A stretch of DNA of 64,000 bases from Paenibacillus chondroitinus NBRC 15376. GTDB lineage: Bacteria; Bacillota; Bacilli; Paenibacillales; NBRC-103111. The first letter of the stretch is position 1. The number at the start of each line of letters is the position of its first letter. Made by a program: the position numbers and the translations under genes. The DNA lies in assembly GCF_004000765.1 (NCBI RefSeq), contig NZ_BILW01000016.1, positions 62,001-126,000 on the forward strand. Reading direction: 5' to 3'. The notes under the pieces were generated by a model, which saw nothing but the letters and a program-made list of their open reading frames with translations, ran no database searches and was not told where the DNA came from. Positions 8,169 to 16,637 of the stretch are shown here, piece after piece.

Positions 8169-8675
8169 ATGCAAGTTGTTCAACCGATAAGAGATCAAGA
8201 GAAAATTGAACAATTACAAGAAGTTTTAAAAGAACAATCAATTCGGGACTGGCTTCTCTTTACAATCGGGATTAATTCCGGACTTCATCTCAGCGATCTT
8301 CTATCATTGAAAGTAAAAGATGTGAGGGATCGAAATGTGGTAAGTGTTCGGGAGGAAAAAACGGGTAAAGTCAAGACATTCCAGCTTTCTTCACAGCTTA
8401 AGGCCTTTATCAAGGAGTATATTCAATATATGGACGAGGATAATTACTTATTTCCGTCCCAACGAACGGGTAATCCCATCAAGAGAATTCGCGTGTATCG
8501 AATTTTAAATCAAGCGGCGAAACAAGTTGGATTAACAGATATTGGCACTCACACACTCCGTAAAACATATGGCTATCATTACTATTTAAAAACGAAAAAT
8601 GTCTCTGTACTTAGAGATTTGTTTAATCAGTCAGCGCCATCCGTCACCTTGAAGTATATCGGTGTAAATAAGTAG
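8169..8675 (+). CDS. Tyrosine-recombinase catalytic-domain-like protein, degenerate
   Basis: 168 residues; ATG 8169 preceded by GAGGTG. It covers only a C-terminal tyrosine-recombinase domain: SGLHLSDLLSLKVKDV (box I, where the catalytic Arg is replaced by His), a Lys-bearing beta hairpin (EEKTGKVKTF), HTLRKTYGYHYY (HxxR of box II intact) and TLKYIGV with the putative nucleophile Tyr. The usual His/Trp before it (LGH) is replaced in LFNQSAPS. With at least one active-site Arg missing and no N-terminal core-binding domain, it is unlikely to be a full integrase; it could be a relic or a DNA-binding factor. No attachment sites were seen. Confidence 0.7.
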   Translation: MQVVQPIRDQEKIEQLQEVLKEQSIRDWLLFTIGINSGLHLSDLLSLKVKDVRDRNVVSVREEKTGKVKTFQLSSQLKAFIKEYIQYMDEDNYLFPSQRTGNPIKRIRVYRILNQAAKQVGLTDIGTHTLRKTYGYHYYLKTKNVSVLRDLFNQSAPSVTLKYIGVNK

Positions 8676-8709
8676 TAGCAGGCGAACATCGCTATTCTGT
8701 CTCATGACA

Positions 8710-8724
8710 GATACATAACGTATC
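8710..8724. promoter_or_regulatory. GWTAC-N5-GTAWC palindrome
   Basis: GATACATAACGTATC, perfect GATAC/GTATC arms, 35 bp after the recombinase-like gene and 65 bp before a small open frame. Confidence 0.45.
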
Positions 8725-8788
8725 GTAAGTAACGGAGAATGGATTTTTACTTTTTAAGAAAAGCTGAGCGTTGGGAGTAGGTCCACAT

Positions 8789-8935
8789 ATGAATCAAGAA
8801 CTTAAGATTTCAATCGATATTCATCAGATTCTTCTCTATCTTGGCATCGACAAACAGAAATTTCAGGCTCATAAAGTCCAATTTGCTCGGCAATCAACTA
8901 CTCCAACGAACGCTCAGCCCTTACAAAGGCAATGA
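8789..8935 (+). CDS. Possible 48-residue small protein
   Basis: An open frame of 48 codons from ATG 8789, with GGGAG about 11 nt upstream: starts MNQELKISIDIHQILLYLGI and ends with a Thr/Gln-rich tail. Its last 38 nt overlap the 3' end of the opposing Xre gene. No recognised family. Could be a real small gene or chance; the spacing of the ribosome binding site is long. Confidence 0.35.
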   Translation: MNQELKISIDIHQILLYLGIDKQKFQAHKVQFARQSTTPTNAQPLQRQ

Positions 8936-9275
8936 ACCGTTTTGCTTCATCTGGCGAAAGCTTTCGGCCATCAACGGTCAATGAAAACTTTTGCAAAATA
9001 TTTTCATCTGTTAAATCAAGATTTTCTACAAAGTCCCGAACATCGTTATCAAGAACAGTTTGCTGAAGGTTCGTGCGTCCAAGCAAATAGTCAATGGAAA
9101 CATTAAAAAAGTTCGCTATTTTATTAATGGTTTCGTAATCGGGCTCGCGACGGCTTGTTTCATAGTGAGAAAGGGATGCCCTGGATATACCAATTTTAAT
9201 GGATAATTCTTCTTGGGTCAGTCCTCTCTTTTCACGTAAGAGGGCAATACGGTCTCCATACTTCAGCTTGATCAT
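8898..9275 (-). CDS. Xre/Cro-family transcriptional regulator
   Basis: 125 residues. N-terminal HTH_3 domain (residues 5-65) with LTQEELSIKIGISRASLSHYE and REPDYETINKIANFFNVSIDYLLG, typical of phage and chromosomal Cro/C1-type repressors. The C-terminal part (DFVENLDLTDE, DEAKRFIAFVRAE) is a helical segment common in Bacillaceae and Paenibacillus Xre proteins. Upstream (9276-9390) there are two copies of ACCATTATA about 38 bp apart and one GWTAC-N5-GTAWC palindrome; either could be its operator. Divergent from the gene at 9391. Confidence 0.85.
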   Translation of the reverse strand: MIKLKYGDRIALLREKRGLTQEELSIKIGISRASLSHYETSRREPDYETINKIANFFNVSIDYLLGRTNLQQTVLDNDVRDFVENLDLTDENILQKFSLTVDGRKLSPDEAKRFIAFVRAERSLE

Positions 9276-9367
9276 TCCTCACTGTTTATTTTTCTACCAT
9301 TATATCCACGGTGTTTAACCAAATATACCAGAAAACCATTATAACAAAGCAAAGATTCATTTGACTA

Positions 9368-9382
9368 GATACAATATGTATT
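9368..9382. promoter_or_regulatory. GWTAC-N5-GTAWC palindrome
   Basis: GATACAATATGTATT, directly upstream of the ribosome binding site of the gene at 9391 and in the divergent Xre promoter region. Shares TACAATATGTA with the sites at 8045 and (reversed) 9880. Confidence 0.45.
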
Positions 9383-9390
9383 AAGGTGGT

Positions 9391-9828
9391 GTGAAGGCTT
9401 TGACGATCGGAAAAAGAAGCAAGTTAACACTGACTACCCCTTTAGAAGGTAAATTAACAATTGTTCAAATGTATGCGAGAAATATACATACGAAGTATGC
9501 GCTAATCGATATTTTGGAATTAGAGAAATCACAATTTACTTTCGAAAGTTCATTGATTTTACCTACGGATAACGAAATCATATACGGCTTTGAGCTTATC
9601 GTTGCGAATCGAAAGTTCCATTGCGAGGGTTGCATAGACCTTGTGAGTAAGAACAAAGATATATATTTGTATAAAGCGGCCGTTCAACCTAATGACTACG
9701 TAGAATTCGAATTGCTTTATGAAATAAATCAACTTGCAACTTTACATAATAAAGAATTTGCCAGAATCACAAAAAGCTACGAAGCTGATCGATATTATGA
9801 TGACGTTGTGGTCAATTATATCTGTTAA
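9391..9828 (+). CDS. Hypothetical protein, possibly an atypical PilZ-like beta-barrel
   Basis: 145 residues from GTG 9391; TTG 9400 has better spacing to AAGGTGG and may be the true start. No signal peptide or membrane segment. The pattern of short strands (FESSLILPTDNEIIYGFELIV, KFHCEGCIDLV, IYLYKAAVQP) resembles the six-stranded PilZ fold, but the RxxxR and D/NxSxxG c-di-GMP motifs are not present, so binding is doubtful. Codon use is AT-rich like its neighbours in this accessory stretch. Function unknown. Confidence 0.65.
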   Translation: MKALTIGKRSKLTLTTPLEGKLTIVQMYARNIHTKYALIDILELEKSQFTFESSLILPTDNEIIYGFELIVANRKFHCEGCIDLVSKNKDIYLYKAAVQPNDYVEFELLYEINQLATLHNKEFARITKSYEADRYYDDVVVNYIC

Positions 9829-9849
9829 TAGGAACAAACCCCTTGTTAA

Positions 9850-9894
9850 GTTACGAAATGTATCTTATAATCATTTATATATACATATTGTAAC
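9850..9894. promoter_or_regulatory. Pair of GWTAC-N5-GTAWC palindromes
   Basis: GTTACGAAATGTATC (9850-9864) and TATACATATTGTAAC (9880-9894), start to start 30 bp, just upstream of the zinc-ribbon gene at 9933. Confidence 0.45.
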
Positions 9895-9932
9895 AATAAA
9901 CGACATTAAGATTCAGTAAAGGGGAGAAATTT

Positions 9933-10157
9933 ATGTTTAACTTAGATATGGTGTATTGCGTGAAATGCGAATCGGTGATGTCCAGAAACAAAGCGGAGAA
10001 AGTGTTCAAAACAGGGTATTATAAGACTACAATCCCTCTGTGTCACTGTAAGGACTGCGCCAATGAGCGTTTGGAGAAATTAAGTGCTGAGTTGTCCGGA
10101 AATTCGCAGATTTGTTATTCCGGTTTTGAAGCCTCCGCATTTTTATTTACAACATAG
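9933..10157 (+). CDS. Small zinc-ribbon-like protein
   Basis: 74 residues, AAGGGGAGAAA before ATG 9933. Two cysteine knuckles, YCVKCESV and LCHCKDCANE, about 30 residues apart, could bind one zinc ion. The remainder is short and ends hydrophobic (SAFLFTT). No enzyme motif. Preceded by two palindromes of the GWTAC-N5-GTAWC family. Function not recognised. Confidence 0.6.
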   Translation: MFNLDMVYCVKCESVMSRNKAEKVFKTGYYKTTIPLCHCKDCANERLEKLSAELSGNSQICYSGFEASAFLFTT

Positions 10158-10162
10158 GAGGC

Positions 10163-10201
10163 ATGACCATGAGTCTGTTTGACAGCCGCCATAATAAATA
10201 A
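10163..10201 (+). CDS. Possible 10- to 12-codon micro-ORF before a terminator
   Basis: TAGGAGG sits 8 nt before ATG 10169, giving MSLFDSRHNK and stop (or two codons more from ATG 10163). It directly follows the zinc-ribbon gene and runs into the terminator at 10201. The placement of a near-perfect ribosome binding site is the only evidence for translation. Confidence 0.3.
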   Translation: MTMSLFDSRHNK

Positions 10202-10234
10202 AGCCATCCCTTGATTTAAAGGGGTGGCTTTTTC
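10201..10234 (+). terminator. Intrinsic terminator
   Basis: AAGCCATCCC (10201-10210) pairs with GGGGTGGCTT (10221-10230), followed by TTT and more T. Lies between convergent transcripts. Confidence 0.8.
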
Positions 10235-10238
10235 ATTT

Positions 10239-10667
10239 TTACTGAAGCAAATGCTTATAGGCACTATAGTCGATCTGCTCTCTCTCAAGGAAGCTGGTCA
10301 AGCTGCGGTAGTCACGCTTCGGAGTTGCAAGAATGTACCCCTCGATACAGTGATCTCTCGTTACCTCATTGGCGTTGGCCTCCAAAGCAACCTGTCCGAT
10401 TCGAGCCGCGATGGAGTGCTTGGCAATATCTCTAAAAGCTGTTGGCACGGGAGAGACTAGCTGATCCAGGAATGATTTAGAGTCTTCTGTCCAAAGATGG
10501 CGAGAGCTGTCGACATAATGATTTTGCCAATCAAGCTTCGACTTTCCGTCTTCTTTGGGGAGCACCTTCAGGAACTTGCGAAACATGAAGTATCCGCCTA
10601 CAGACATGAAGAACAGCAGGACAAACACCCAGAAAATAATGAACCACATAAAAAAATCGTTAGCCAT
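10239..10667 (-). CDS. yneK: DUF2621 membrane-anchored protein (YneK-like)
   Basis: 142 residues. One N-terminal transmembrane helix (residues about 5-28, FFMWFIIFWVFVLLFFM), then a cytosolic part with KLDWQNHYVDSSRHLWTEDSK and ARIGQVALEANANEVTRDHCIEGYI-type sequence, as in YneK of B. subtilis. The family is found in spore-forming bacilli; no biochemical role is known to me. Ends at the terminator shared with the opposing genes. Confidence 0.8.
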   Translation of the reverse strand: MANDFFMWFIIFWVFVLLFFMSVGGYFMFRKFLKVLPKEDGKSKLDWQNHYVDSSRHLWTEDSKSFLDQLVSPVPTAFRDIAKHSIAARIGQVALEANANEVTRDHCIEGYILATPKRDYRSLTSFLEREQIDYSAYKHLLQ

Positions 10668-10794
10668 ATATTTGTCACCTCACTACCAAACGGTCATATA
10701 TGATAAGAATTATACCTTATTTCTAGATTTCTTGCGACAATCCGAGTAAAATAGGAAGGTAGTAGATAGACACTCAATAAAGGAGCAATGAATC

Positions 10795-11922
10795 ATGCCC
10801 AAAATTGGCTCACACGTTTCGTTCTCAGATAAAGGCTTGTTAAATGCAGCTGAAGAAGCAGTTTCATACGGTTCTTCCACGTTTATGATATACACAGGCG
10901 CACCACAAAATACGCGCCGCAAACCCATTGAAGATCAATACATTGAAGAAGGCAAAGCTTTGATGGACAAGCATGCAATGAACGAAATTGTCGTGCACGC
11001 GCCTTACATCATTAACTTGGGTTCCTATAAAGAGGATACCTTTGAACTGGCTGTGCGCTTCCTTCAAGAAGAGATTCGCCGAACGGCCTACATCGGTGTG
11101 CGCAATATCGTTCTTCACCCTGGCGCCTATACAGACAAGGATGCAGAGTACGGCATTGAACGTATCGCTGAAGGTTTGAACGAAGTACTGGCTGGCGTGA
11201 AGGATACTGACGTGAATATTGCGTTGGAAACAATGGCTGGCAAAGGCACCGAAATTGGCCGCAGCTTCGAGGAAATTGCGGAAATTATGGAGCGTGTGGA
11301 GTTTAACAACAAACTTACGGTTTGTATGGACACTTGCCATATTCACGATGCTGGTTATGATATTGTTAATGATCTGGATGGCGTTCTGCATCATTTCGAT
11401 AAAGTTATTGGCCTAGAGAAGCTAGGCGTCGTTCACTTGAACGACAGTAAGAATCCTCGCGGGGCTGCGAAAGACCGTCATGCGCCGTTAGGCTCAGGCT
11501 GGATTGGCTTTGAAGCAATGAACAATGTGGCTAATCATGAGAAGCTGCAGCATTTGCCGATGATTCTAGAGACGCCTTGGATCGGAAAAGAAGACAAAAC
11601 GCAGCGTCCGATGTACGAAGCGGAAATTGCTCTTTTGTCCGGCAATCTCAAAGGCCGCTTCGGCGAAGAGTTTCTGGATCATGTAGAGCGAATCGACCAT
11701 ATGTTTGGCAAAAAGGATATTCATTTCCGCGATTACGTGCTGAAAACTTGGGAGATTCTGAAAAACGATGCGAAAGCGAAAAAAGCGGACGGCCGCGAGC
11801 CGTTAGAGCGCTTGTACGATATTTTGCATGAAGAAAGATTGTTGTCCGACCTAAGCGAGGAGCAGCTTAACCAACGTCTTATCGTTTGGCTTGCCGGTCA
11901 GGATATATTGAAGAAGGCTTAA
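10795..11922 (+). CDS. nfo: Endonuclease IV with C-terminal extension
   Basis: 375 residues, AAAGGAGC before ATG 10795. Typical endonuclease IV core (residues 1-280): [98 protein letters not shown] and LETPW, containing the His/Glu/Asp ligands of the three-zinc site. It cleaves DNA 5' of abasic sites. Standard enzymes end near 280-300 residues; this one has ~90 more ([12 protein letters not shown] to the end), helical and charged, of unknown role. Confidence 0.92.
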   Translation: MPKIGSHVSFSDKGLLNAAEEAVSYGSSTFMIYTGAPQNTRRKPIEDQYIEEGKALMDKHAMNEIVVHAPYIINLGSYKEDTFELAVRFLQEEIRRTAYIGVRNIVLHPGAYTDKDAEYGIERIAEGLNEVLAGVKDTDVNIALETMAGKGTEIGRSFEEIAEIMERVEFNNKLTVCMDTCHIHDAGYDIVNDLDGVLHHFDKVIGLEKLGVVHLNDSKNPRGAAKDRHAPLGSGWIGFEAMNNVANHEKLQHLPMILETPWIGKEDKTQRPMYEAEIALLSGNLKGRFGEEFLDHVERIDHMFGKKDIHFRDYVLKTWEILKNDAKAKKADGREPLERLYDILHEERLLSDLSEEQLNQRLIVWLAGQDILKKA

Positions 11923-11969
11923 TACAGATACAGATAACTTTCGAGTAGAAAGCAACTAGGGGGATTCAC

Positions 11970-12869
11970 ATGGAACGGGGAAATGCAAATAGTCTGACTC
12001 GCAGGGAGAGCGAATGGGCGAATAGAGCAAGAATGTTGATCTCCTGTCCGGATCAGCCGGGCATCGTGGCGGCAGTGTCACAGTTTTTGTATGAATATGG
12101 CGCGAATATCGTGCAGTCCGACCAGTATACGATGGATCCGGAAGGCGGGATGTTTTTCATCCGCATAGAGTTTGACTTGGATGACCTGGAAAACCGCGTG
12201 CAGCAATTGAAAGAAGCTTTTTCAGTCGTTGCTGACAAGTTCTCCATGGATTGGAGCCTGTCACTAGCTAATCAGAAGAAGCGTATTGCGATCTTTGTTT
12301 CGAAGGAAGATCATGCTTTGCTTGAGCTTCTCTGGCACTGGCGTGCAGGCGATTTGAATGCGGATATTGCGATGGTGATCTCCAATCACCCGGATATGCA
12401 ATCGCTGGTAGAGCCTTTCGGCATTCCGTATTACCATATTCCGGTTACGGCAGATACGAAGGCTGAAGCGGAGCGCCGCCAGTTGGAAGTCGTGGGAGAC
12501 AAAGTGGACGCTATTGTACTTGCCCGCTATATGCAGATCGTTTCACCGTCTTTCATCAAGCATTACTCCAACCGCATCATCAATATTCACCATTCTTTCT
12601 TGCCTGCTTTTGTAGGTGGTAAGCCGTATGCCCAAGCGCATAACCGCGGCGTGAAAATTATTGGCGCAACCGCCCATTATGTGACGGAAGAACTAGATGG
12701 CGGCCCTATTATTGAACAGGACGTTCAACGGGTTAGCCACCGTGATAATGTGGAAGACTTGAAGCGAATCGGCCGCCATATTGAACGGATCGTTCTAGCC
12801 AGAGCTGTTGCTTGGCATGTAGAAGATCGAATTATTGTTCATAATAATAAGACTGTCGTTTTCAATTGA
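11970..12869 (+). CDS. purU: Formyltetrahydrofolate deformylase
   Basis: 299 residues, AGGGGGATT before the ATG. An N-terminal ACT domain (LISCPDQPGIVAAVSQFLYEYGANI) is followed by a formyltransferase-type catalytic domain with NIHHSFLPAFVGGKPY, GATAHYVTEELDGGPIIEQ and the Asn-His-Asp catalytic triad. It releases formate from 10-formyl-THF and balances one-carbon pools for purine synthesis; the ACT domain binds glycine/methionine in E. coli. Lies 47 nt after nfo and ends in a terminator. Confidence 0.95.
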   Translation: MERGNANSLTRRESEWANRARMLISCPDQPGIVAAVSQFLYEYGANIVQSDQYTMDPEGGMFFIRIEFDLDDLENRVQQLKEAFSVVADKFSMDWSLSLANQKKRIAIFVSKEDHALLELLWHWRAGDLNADIAMVISNHPDMQSLVEPFGIPYYHIPVTADTKAEAERRQLEVVGDKVDAIVLARYMQIVSPSFIKHYSNRIINIHHSFLPAFVGGKPYAQAHNRGVKIIGATAHYVTEELDGGPIIEQDVQRVSHRDNVEDLKRIGRHIERIVLARAVAWHVEDRIIVHNNKTVVFN

Positions 12870-12878
12870 TGGGAAAAC

Positions 12879-12911
12879 TAGGCTGTATCCAATTTAGGAT
12901 GCAGTCTTTTT
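12879..12911 (+). terminator. Intrinsic terminator after purU
   Basis: GGCTGTATCC-AATTTA-GGATGCAGTC stem (one mismatch) followed by TTTTT. Confidence 0.7.
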
Positions 12912-12994
12912 GCTGGTATGCGCAAATCCGACGAGTTTTAACGGTTTATTGTGGCAAAGCCTCAAAGCAAATGGTACAATAATGCAAGCGAGAA

Positions 12995-13023
12995 AAGTCA
13001 CTTGTATGTACAAGTTATGACTT
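12995..13023 (+). promoter_or_regulatory. Inverted repeat in the tkt leader
   Basis: ACTTGTA-TG-TACAAGT at the centre (13000-13015), extended by AAGTCA on the left and TGACTT on the right with a two-base bulge. It lies 35 nt upstream of the tkt start. It could be an operator or an mRNA hairpin; the sequence alone does not decide. Confidence 0.4.
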
Positions 13024-13058
13024 AGGTAAGTAGAGACATATAGGAGGGAATTTTCGAA

Positions 13059-15080
13059 ATGACAGTAACAAATAAAACAATCGAACAATTAGCAGTTGAC
13101 ACGATTCGTACGTTAGGTATCGATGCCGTTGAGAAAGCTAAATCCGGTCACCCTGGTATGGTCATGGGGGCTGCTCCAATGGCGTACGTGCTGTGGAAGC
13201 AGCATATGAAGCACAACCCGGCGAATCCGAAATGGGTTAATCGTGACCGTTTCGTACTTTCTGCGGGTCATGGCTCCATGCTCCTATACAGCCTTCTTCA
13301 CTTGTGTGGATATGATTTGCCGATCGAAGAGATCAAAAACTTCCGTCAATGGGGAAGCAAAACACCAGGACATCCGGAATACGGTCACACGCCAGGTGTT
13401 GACGCAACAACCGGTCCACTTGGACAAGGGATTGGTATGGCCGTAGGTATGGCAATGGCGGAAGCTCACCTGAGAGAGACATATAACAAAGAAAACTTCC
13501 CTGTTATCGATCATTATACATACGCGATCTGTGGCGATGGCGACATGATGGAAGGCGTTTCCTCTGAAGCGGTATCCTTGGCGGCTCACCTGAAACTGGG
13601 CAAATTGATTATGCTTTACGATTCAAATGATATCTCGCTGGATGGCGAGCTGAATATGGCATTCTCCGAAAACGTGCAGGCACGTTTTGAAGCTTATGGC
13701 TGGCAAGTGCTGCGTGTAGAAGAGCAAAACGATCTTGCTGCAATCTCCAAAGCGATCGCTGAAGCGAAAGCTGACACAACTCGTCCGACTTTGATTGAAG
13801 TGAAAACGACAATCGGTTTCGGCAGCCCGAACAAAGGTGGAAAAGGCGGACACGTTGGACCTCACGGATCCCCACTTGGTGGCGACGAAGTGAAATTGAC
13901 GAAACAAGCGTACGGTTGGCCGGAAGAACCAGACTTCTTGGTTCCTGATGAAGTTCGTGCCCACTATGCGGAAATTGGTAAGGAAGGCGCTGCAGCTGAA
14001 CAAGCTTGGAGCACTCTTTTAAATGATTACATTAAAGCCTATCCAGAATTGGGTAACCAATTCAGTGCAGCGGTTAATAATGAACTGCCTGCAGGTTGGG
14101 ATGCAAACCTTCCGGTTTACAGCACTTCGGACAAGCCTATGGCAACTCGTGTCGCTTCCGGTAATGCGATCAACGCGATTGCTCCTTTGCTTCCACAATT
14201 GATTGGTGGGTCCGCGGATCTGGCGAGCTCCAATAATACGATGATCAAAGGCGAGTCCAACTATAGCGCAAGCAACTATGCGGGCCGCAATCTATGGTTT
14301 GGTGTTCGTGAGTTCGGTATGGGTACAGCAATGAACGGTATGGCACTTCACGGCGGCGTGAAAGTATACGGTGCAACATTCTTCGTGTTCTCCGACTACC
14401 TGCGTGCGTCCATCCGTCTAGCGGCACTTATGCAGCTTCCGGTTATCTATGTTCTTACACATGACAGTATCGCAGTTGGTGAAGATGGACCGACACATGA
14501 GCCGATTGAGCAATTGCCAGCGCTTCGTGTTATTCCGGGCATTACAGTCATTCGCCCTGCGGACGGTAACGAAACTTCCGAAGCATGGCGTTATGCGGTC
14601 GCTGAAGCTAAAGGACCGGTTGCGCTCGTATTGACTCGTCAAAATCTGCCGATCCTCGAAGGAACGGTTGAAGGTGCGAAAGCGAATCTGAGCAAAGGTG
14701 GATACGTAGTATCCGACGCAGCTAACGGTAAACCGGATGCTCAAATTCTTGCAACAGGTTCCGAAGTACAATTGGCTGTCGCGGCGCAAAAGCTGCTTCA
14801 AGCTGAAGGTATCAACGTTCGCGTTGTCAGCTTGCCAAGCTTGGAACTGTTCGAGAAACAGTCCAAAGAATACAAAGATTCCGTCATTCTTCCAGATGTC
14901 AAAAAACGTCTTGCTGTTGAGATGGCATTCCCGCTTGGTTGGGAACGTTATGTAGGCGATGAAGGTTCCATCTTAGGCATTTCCACGTTCGGTGCATCCG
15001 CGCCTGGCGATTTGGTTCTGAAAGAGTACGGCTTCTCACCAGAGAACGTTGCAGCTAGAGTTAAAGCTCTATTGGCTTAG
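13059..15080 (+). CDS. tkt: Transketolase
   Basis: 673 residues, TAGGAGGG before ATG. Thiamine diphosphate domain: [57 protein letters not shown] and DSNDISLDG; pyrimidine-binding domain: [40 protein letters not shown]-terminal transketolase domain: [14 protein letters not shown]. It transfers two-carbon ketol units in the pentose phosphate pathway in the cytosol. Full length. Possibly controlled by the inverted repeat in its leader. Confidence 0.97.
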   Translation: MTVTNKTIEQLAVDTIRTLGIDAVEKAKSGHPGMVMGAAPMAYVLWKQHMKHNPANPKWVNRDRFVLSAGHGSMLLYSLLHLCGYDLPIEEIKNFRQWGSKTPGHPEYGHTPGVDATTGPLGQGIGMAVGMAMAEAHLRETYNKENFPVIDHYTYAICGDGDMMEGVSSEAVSLAAHLKLGKLIMLYDSNDISLDGELNMAFSENVQARFEAYGWQVLRVEEQNDLAAISKAIAEAKADTTRPTLIEVKTTIGFGSPNKGGKGGHVGPHGSPLGGDEVKLTKQAYGWPEEPDFLVPDEVRAHYAEIGKEGAAAEQAWSTLLNDYIKAYPELGNQFSAAVNNELPAGWDANLPVYSTSDKPMATRVASGNAINAIAPLLPQLIGGSADLASSNNTMIKGESNYSASNYAGRNLWFGVREFGMGTAMNGMALHGGVKVYGATFFVFSDYLRASIRLAALMQLPVIYVLTHDSIAVGEDGPTHEPIEQLPALRVIPGITVIRPADGNETSEAWRYAVAEAKGPVALVLTRQNLPILEGTVEGAKANLSKGGYVVSDAANGKPDAQILATGSEVQLAVAAQKLLQAEGINVRVVSLPSLELFEKQSKEYKDSVILPDVKKRLAVEMAFPLGWERYVGDEGSILGISTFGASAPGDLVLKEYGFSPENVAARVKALLA

Positions 15081-15113
15081 AACAAACATAGCCGCGTTAT
15101 TCACAAAGCCATA

Positions 15114-15140
15114 GCCCACCATGCGTGGGCTTAGCCTTAT
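15114..15140 (+). terminator. Weak terminator after tkt
   Basis: GCCCAC-CATGC-GTGGGC hairpin followed by TTAGCCTTATTTTAT. The T-tract is broken, so it may be leaky and allow ppnP transcription. Confidence 0.4.
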
Positions 15141-15173
15141 TTTATAGCCATTTTAGAGGGGGAACTATAAATC

Positions 15174-15491
15174 ATGTCCAGCTTTGAAAATGTAACGGTA
15201 TTGACGAAAGCTAACGTTTATTTTGACGGTAAAGTAACAAGCCGCACAGTACAATTCGCGGATGGTACGAAAAAAACATTGGGGATTTTGCTTCCGGGTG
15301 AGTATGAATTCGGTACTGATGTGAAAGAAATTATGGAAATCCAAGCTGGTGAGCTGAACGTCCTTCTTCCAGGCAGCAGCGAATGGATCAGCATCAAGGG
15401 ACAAGGTGAATTCACAGTTCCAGCGAATGCAAAATTCAAGCTTGATGTGAAAACAGTTAGCGATTATATCTGCTCTTATATTAGTGAATAG
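15174..15491 (+). CDS. ppnP: Pyrimidine/purine nucleoside phosphorylase (PpnP/YaiE-like)
   Basis: 105 residues, AGAGGGGG before ATG. Single cupin domain (DUF1255): [62 protein letters not shown]. coli PpnP phosphorolyses a range of nucleosides to base and ribose-1-phosphate. Standing after transketolase, it would feed pentose phosphates to the same pathway. Followed by a strong terminator that marks the left edge of the tail cassette. Confidence 0.88.
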   Translation: MSSFENVTVLTKANVYFDGKVTSRTVQFADGTKKTLGILLPGEYEFGTDVKEIMEIQAGELNVLLPGSSEWISIKGQGEFTVPANAKFKLDVKTVSDYICSYISE

Positions 15492-15499
15492 GTAATCCT

Positions 15500-15547
15500 A
15501 TCCCATACATCGGATGAACATTGTTCATGGATGTGTGGGATTTTTTT
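15500..15547 (+). terminator. Intrinsic terminator after ppnP
   Basis: ATCCCATACATC (15500-15511) pairs with GATGTGTGGGAT (15530-15541), run of seven T. The opposite strand has the end of the 15546 gene. Confidence 0.85.
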
Positions 15548-15935
15548 ATTTGAGGGGCTTGTGCGAATCACTCCAAGGGTATAAAGTGCGAACCTCCATC
15601 TGAAGCACCTCTTCGATATCATTCATCCGCAGCCATAGCTGCTGTATATCGAAGAGTCCTTCTAGATGGGCAGCATGTCGAAGCTTCAAACTGGAGAGGG
15701 AAATACCAATGGCGTGAGGACGCTCCGGATGGACGATGAGGTCCTCCAACAGCACGGTGATGCCGGCATCGAACTCGTTAATCTCTTCCATGTTCAGCTG
15801 CTGAAAAGGTGCTCCCAGCGGCACATAGAGCGAATTTTTGCTGAAATCAAGCTCGTTTGGCCGAAACCGCAGTGATAGAAGGATAGGAACGATGCCCTCT
15901 TCATGATAATCATAAAAGACGGTTAGCTTTGCCAC
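15546..15935 (-). CDS. Hypothetical protein of the phage-type switch operon
   Basis: 129 residues. Starts inside the 3' end of the ImmA-like gene (26-nt overlap), so it is translationally coupled to it. Mostly beta-strand with acidic and leucine-rich segments (GIVPILLSLRFRPNELDF, FDAGITVLLEDLIVHP, LRHAAHLEGLFDIQQLWLRM). No signal peptide and no known motif. Its place after Xre and ImmA-type genes suggests a part in control or immunity of the tail cassette, but nothing in the sequence proves that. Confidence 0.7.
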   Translation of the reverse strand: MAKLTVFYDYHEEGIVPILLSLRFRPNELDFSKNSLYVPLGAPFQQLNMEEINEFDAGITVLLEDLIVHPERPHAIGISLSSLKLRHAAHLEGLFDIQQLWLRMNDIEEVLQMEVRTLYPWSDSHKPLK

Positions 15936-16554
15936 CTGCAGGCACCCCCCTAGATTTTAAAAACTCCAGCTTGTTCATGATTAAACGCGTCGCTTCGGAC
16001 CAATTGGACGGATCGTATTTCTTGTTTGACTGGTTTTGGGTATATTGTTGAAACTCGTAGTCCAGGGAACCCTGCAGGACACGTCTCTCTATTTGATCGA
16101 TCCGCGCTTTGGCAAGCCGGTAAGTGACTTGGAATTCTTCAGAAAGATAGGCGATCAATTCATTTTTGTTCTCAGGCAGCGCGAGGTTTCTCAGCATGGA
16201 GAGGGGAAGCGCCGCATAGAGTTGGAAAGCGGATGCGTCCTGCTCCTGCCAATTTACATAACGATCAGGCATTGCCATCTGGTTGCCGGAGTGCCGGAGA
16301 ACATGGCAGAGTTCGTGCAGGAAATCTTCCCACTGCTCCTTGGGGGAGAGGCGACGGTCAACGTTAATGCTGAACTGCCCGTTACTTTCGATCGCCATAC
16401 TGTTCATATCCATGGTATACACCCAAATGCGCAGCTTAGCCGCCAAATGCGTCATGCAAAGCTGAGAGGGCATTGTGATTTCGTGCTGCTCATATAAAGC
16501 TTCGACCCATTGTTCCAGAGGGGTTGTTTGATAGTGAGTAAACAGGGAAAACAC
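15910..16554 (-). CDS. ImmA/IrrE-family metallopeptidase
   Basis: 214 residues, probable GTG start at 16554 (weak RBS; the exact start is uncertain). The zinc motif HELCH sits in DFLHELCHVLRHSGN, followed by an acidic ligand region (EQDASAFQLYAALPLSML), as in ImmA of ICEBs1 and IrrE. ImmA cleaves the partner Xre repressor ImmR after DNA damage or a peptide signal and thereby induces the element. Here it lies just after such an Xre gene, with a terminator hairpin in between, so the pair is the likely switch of the tail cassette (XkdA is the PBSX counterpart). Confidence 0.85.
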   Translation of the reverse strand: MFSLFTHYQTTPLEQWVEALYEQHEITMPSQLCMTHLAAKLRIWVYTMDMNSMAIESNGQFSINVDRRLSPKEQWEDFLHELCHVLRHSGNQMAMPDRYVNWQEQDASAFQLYAALPLSMLRNLALPENKNELIAYLSEEFQVTYRLAKARIDQIERRVLQGSLDYEFQQYTQNQSNKKYDPSNWSEATRLIMNKLEFLKSRGVPAGGKANRLL

Positions 16555-16598
16555 CTCGATATGATTGAAATGAGAATATATGTTCGTTTTATAGGGAT

Positions 16599-16619
16599 AA
16601 AGAAAAGCCCGAGGGGCTT
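16599..16619 (-). terminator. Hairpin between the repressor and the peptidase genes
   Basis: On the minus strand AAGCCC-CTC-GGGCTT followed by TTCTTT, just after the Xre stop codon. May set a lower level of the peptidase than of the repressor. Confidence 0.6.
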
Positions 16620-16637
16620 AACTTCCTATCATATGTA

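Noticed and set aside
8169..8675. Integrase of the tail cassette
   Set aside because: It lies 7 kb away behind housekeeping genes and lacks a catalytic Arg and the N-terminal domain.
13623..14801. Minus-strand frames over tkt
   Set aside because: Shadows of a well conserved transketolase.
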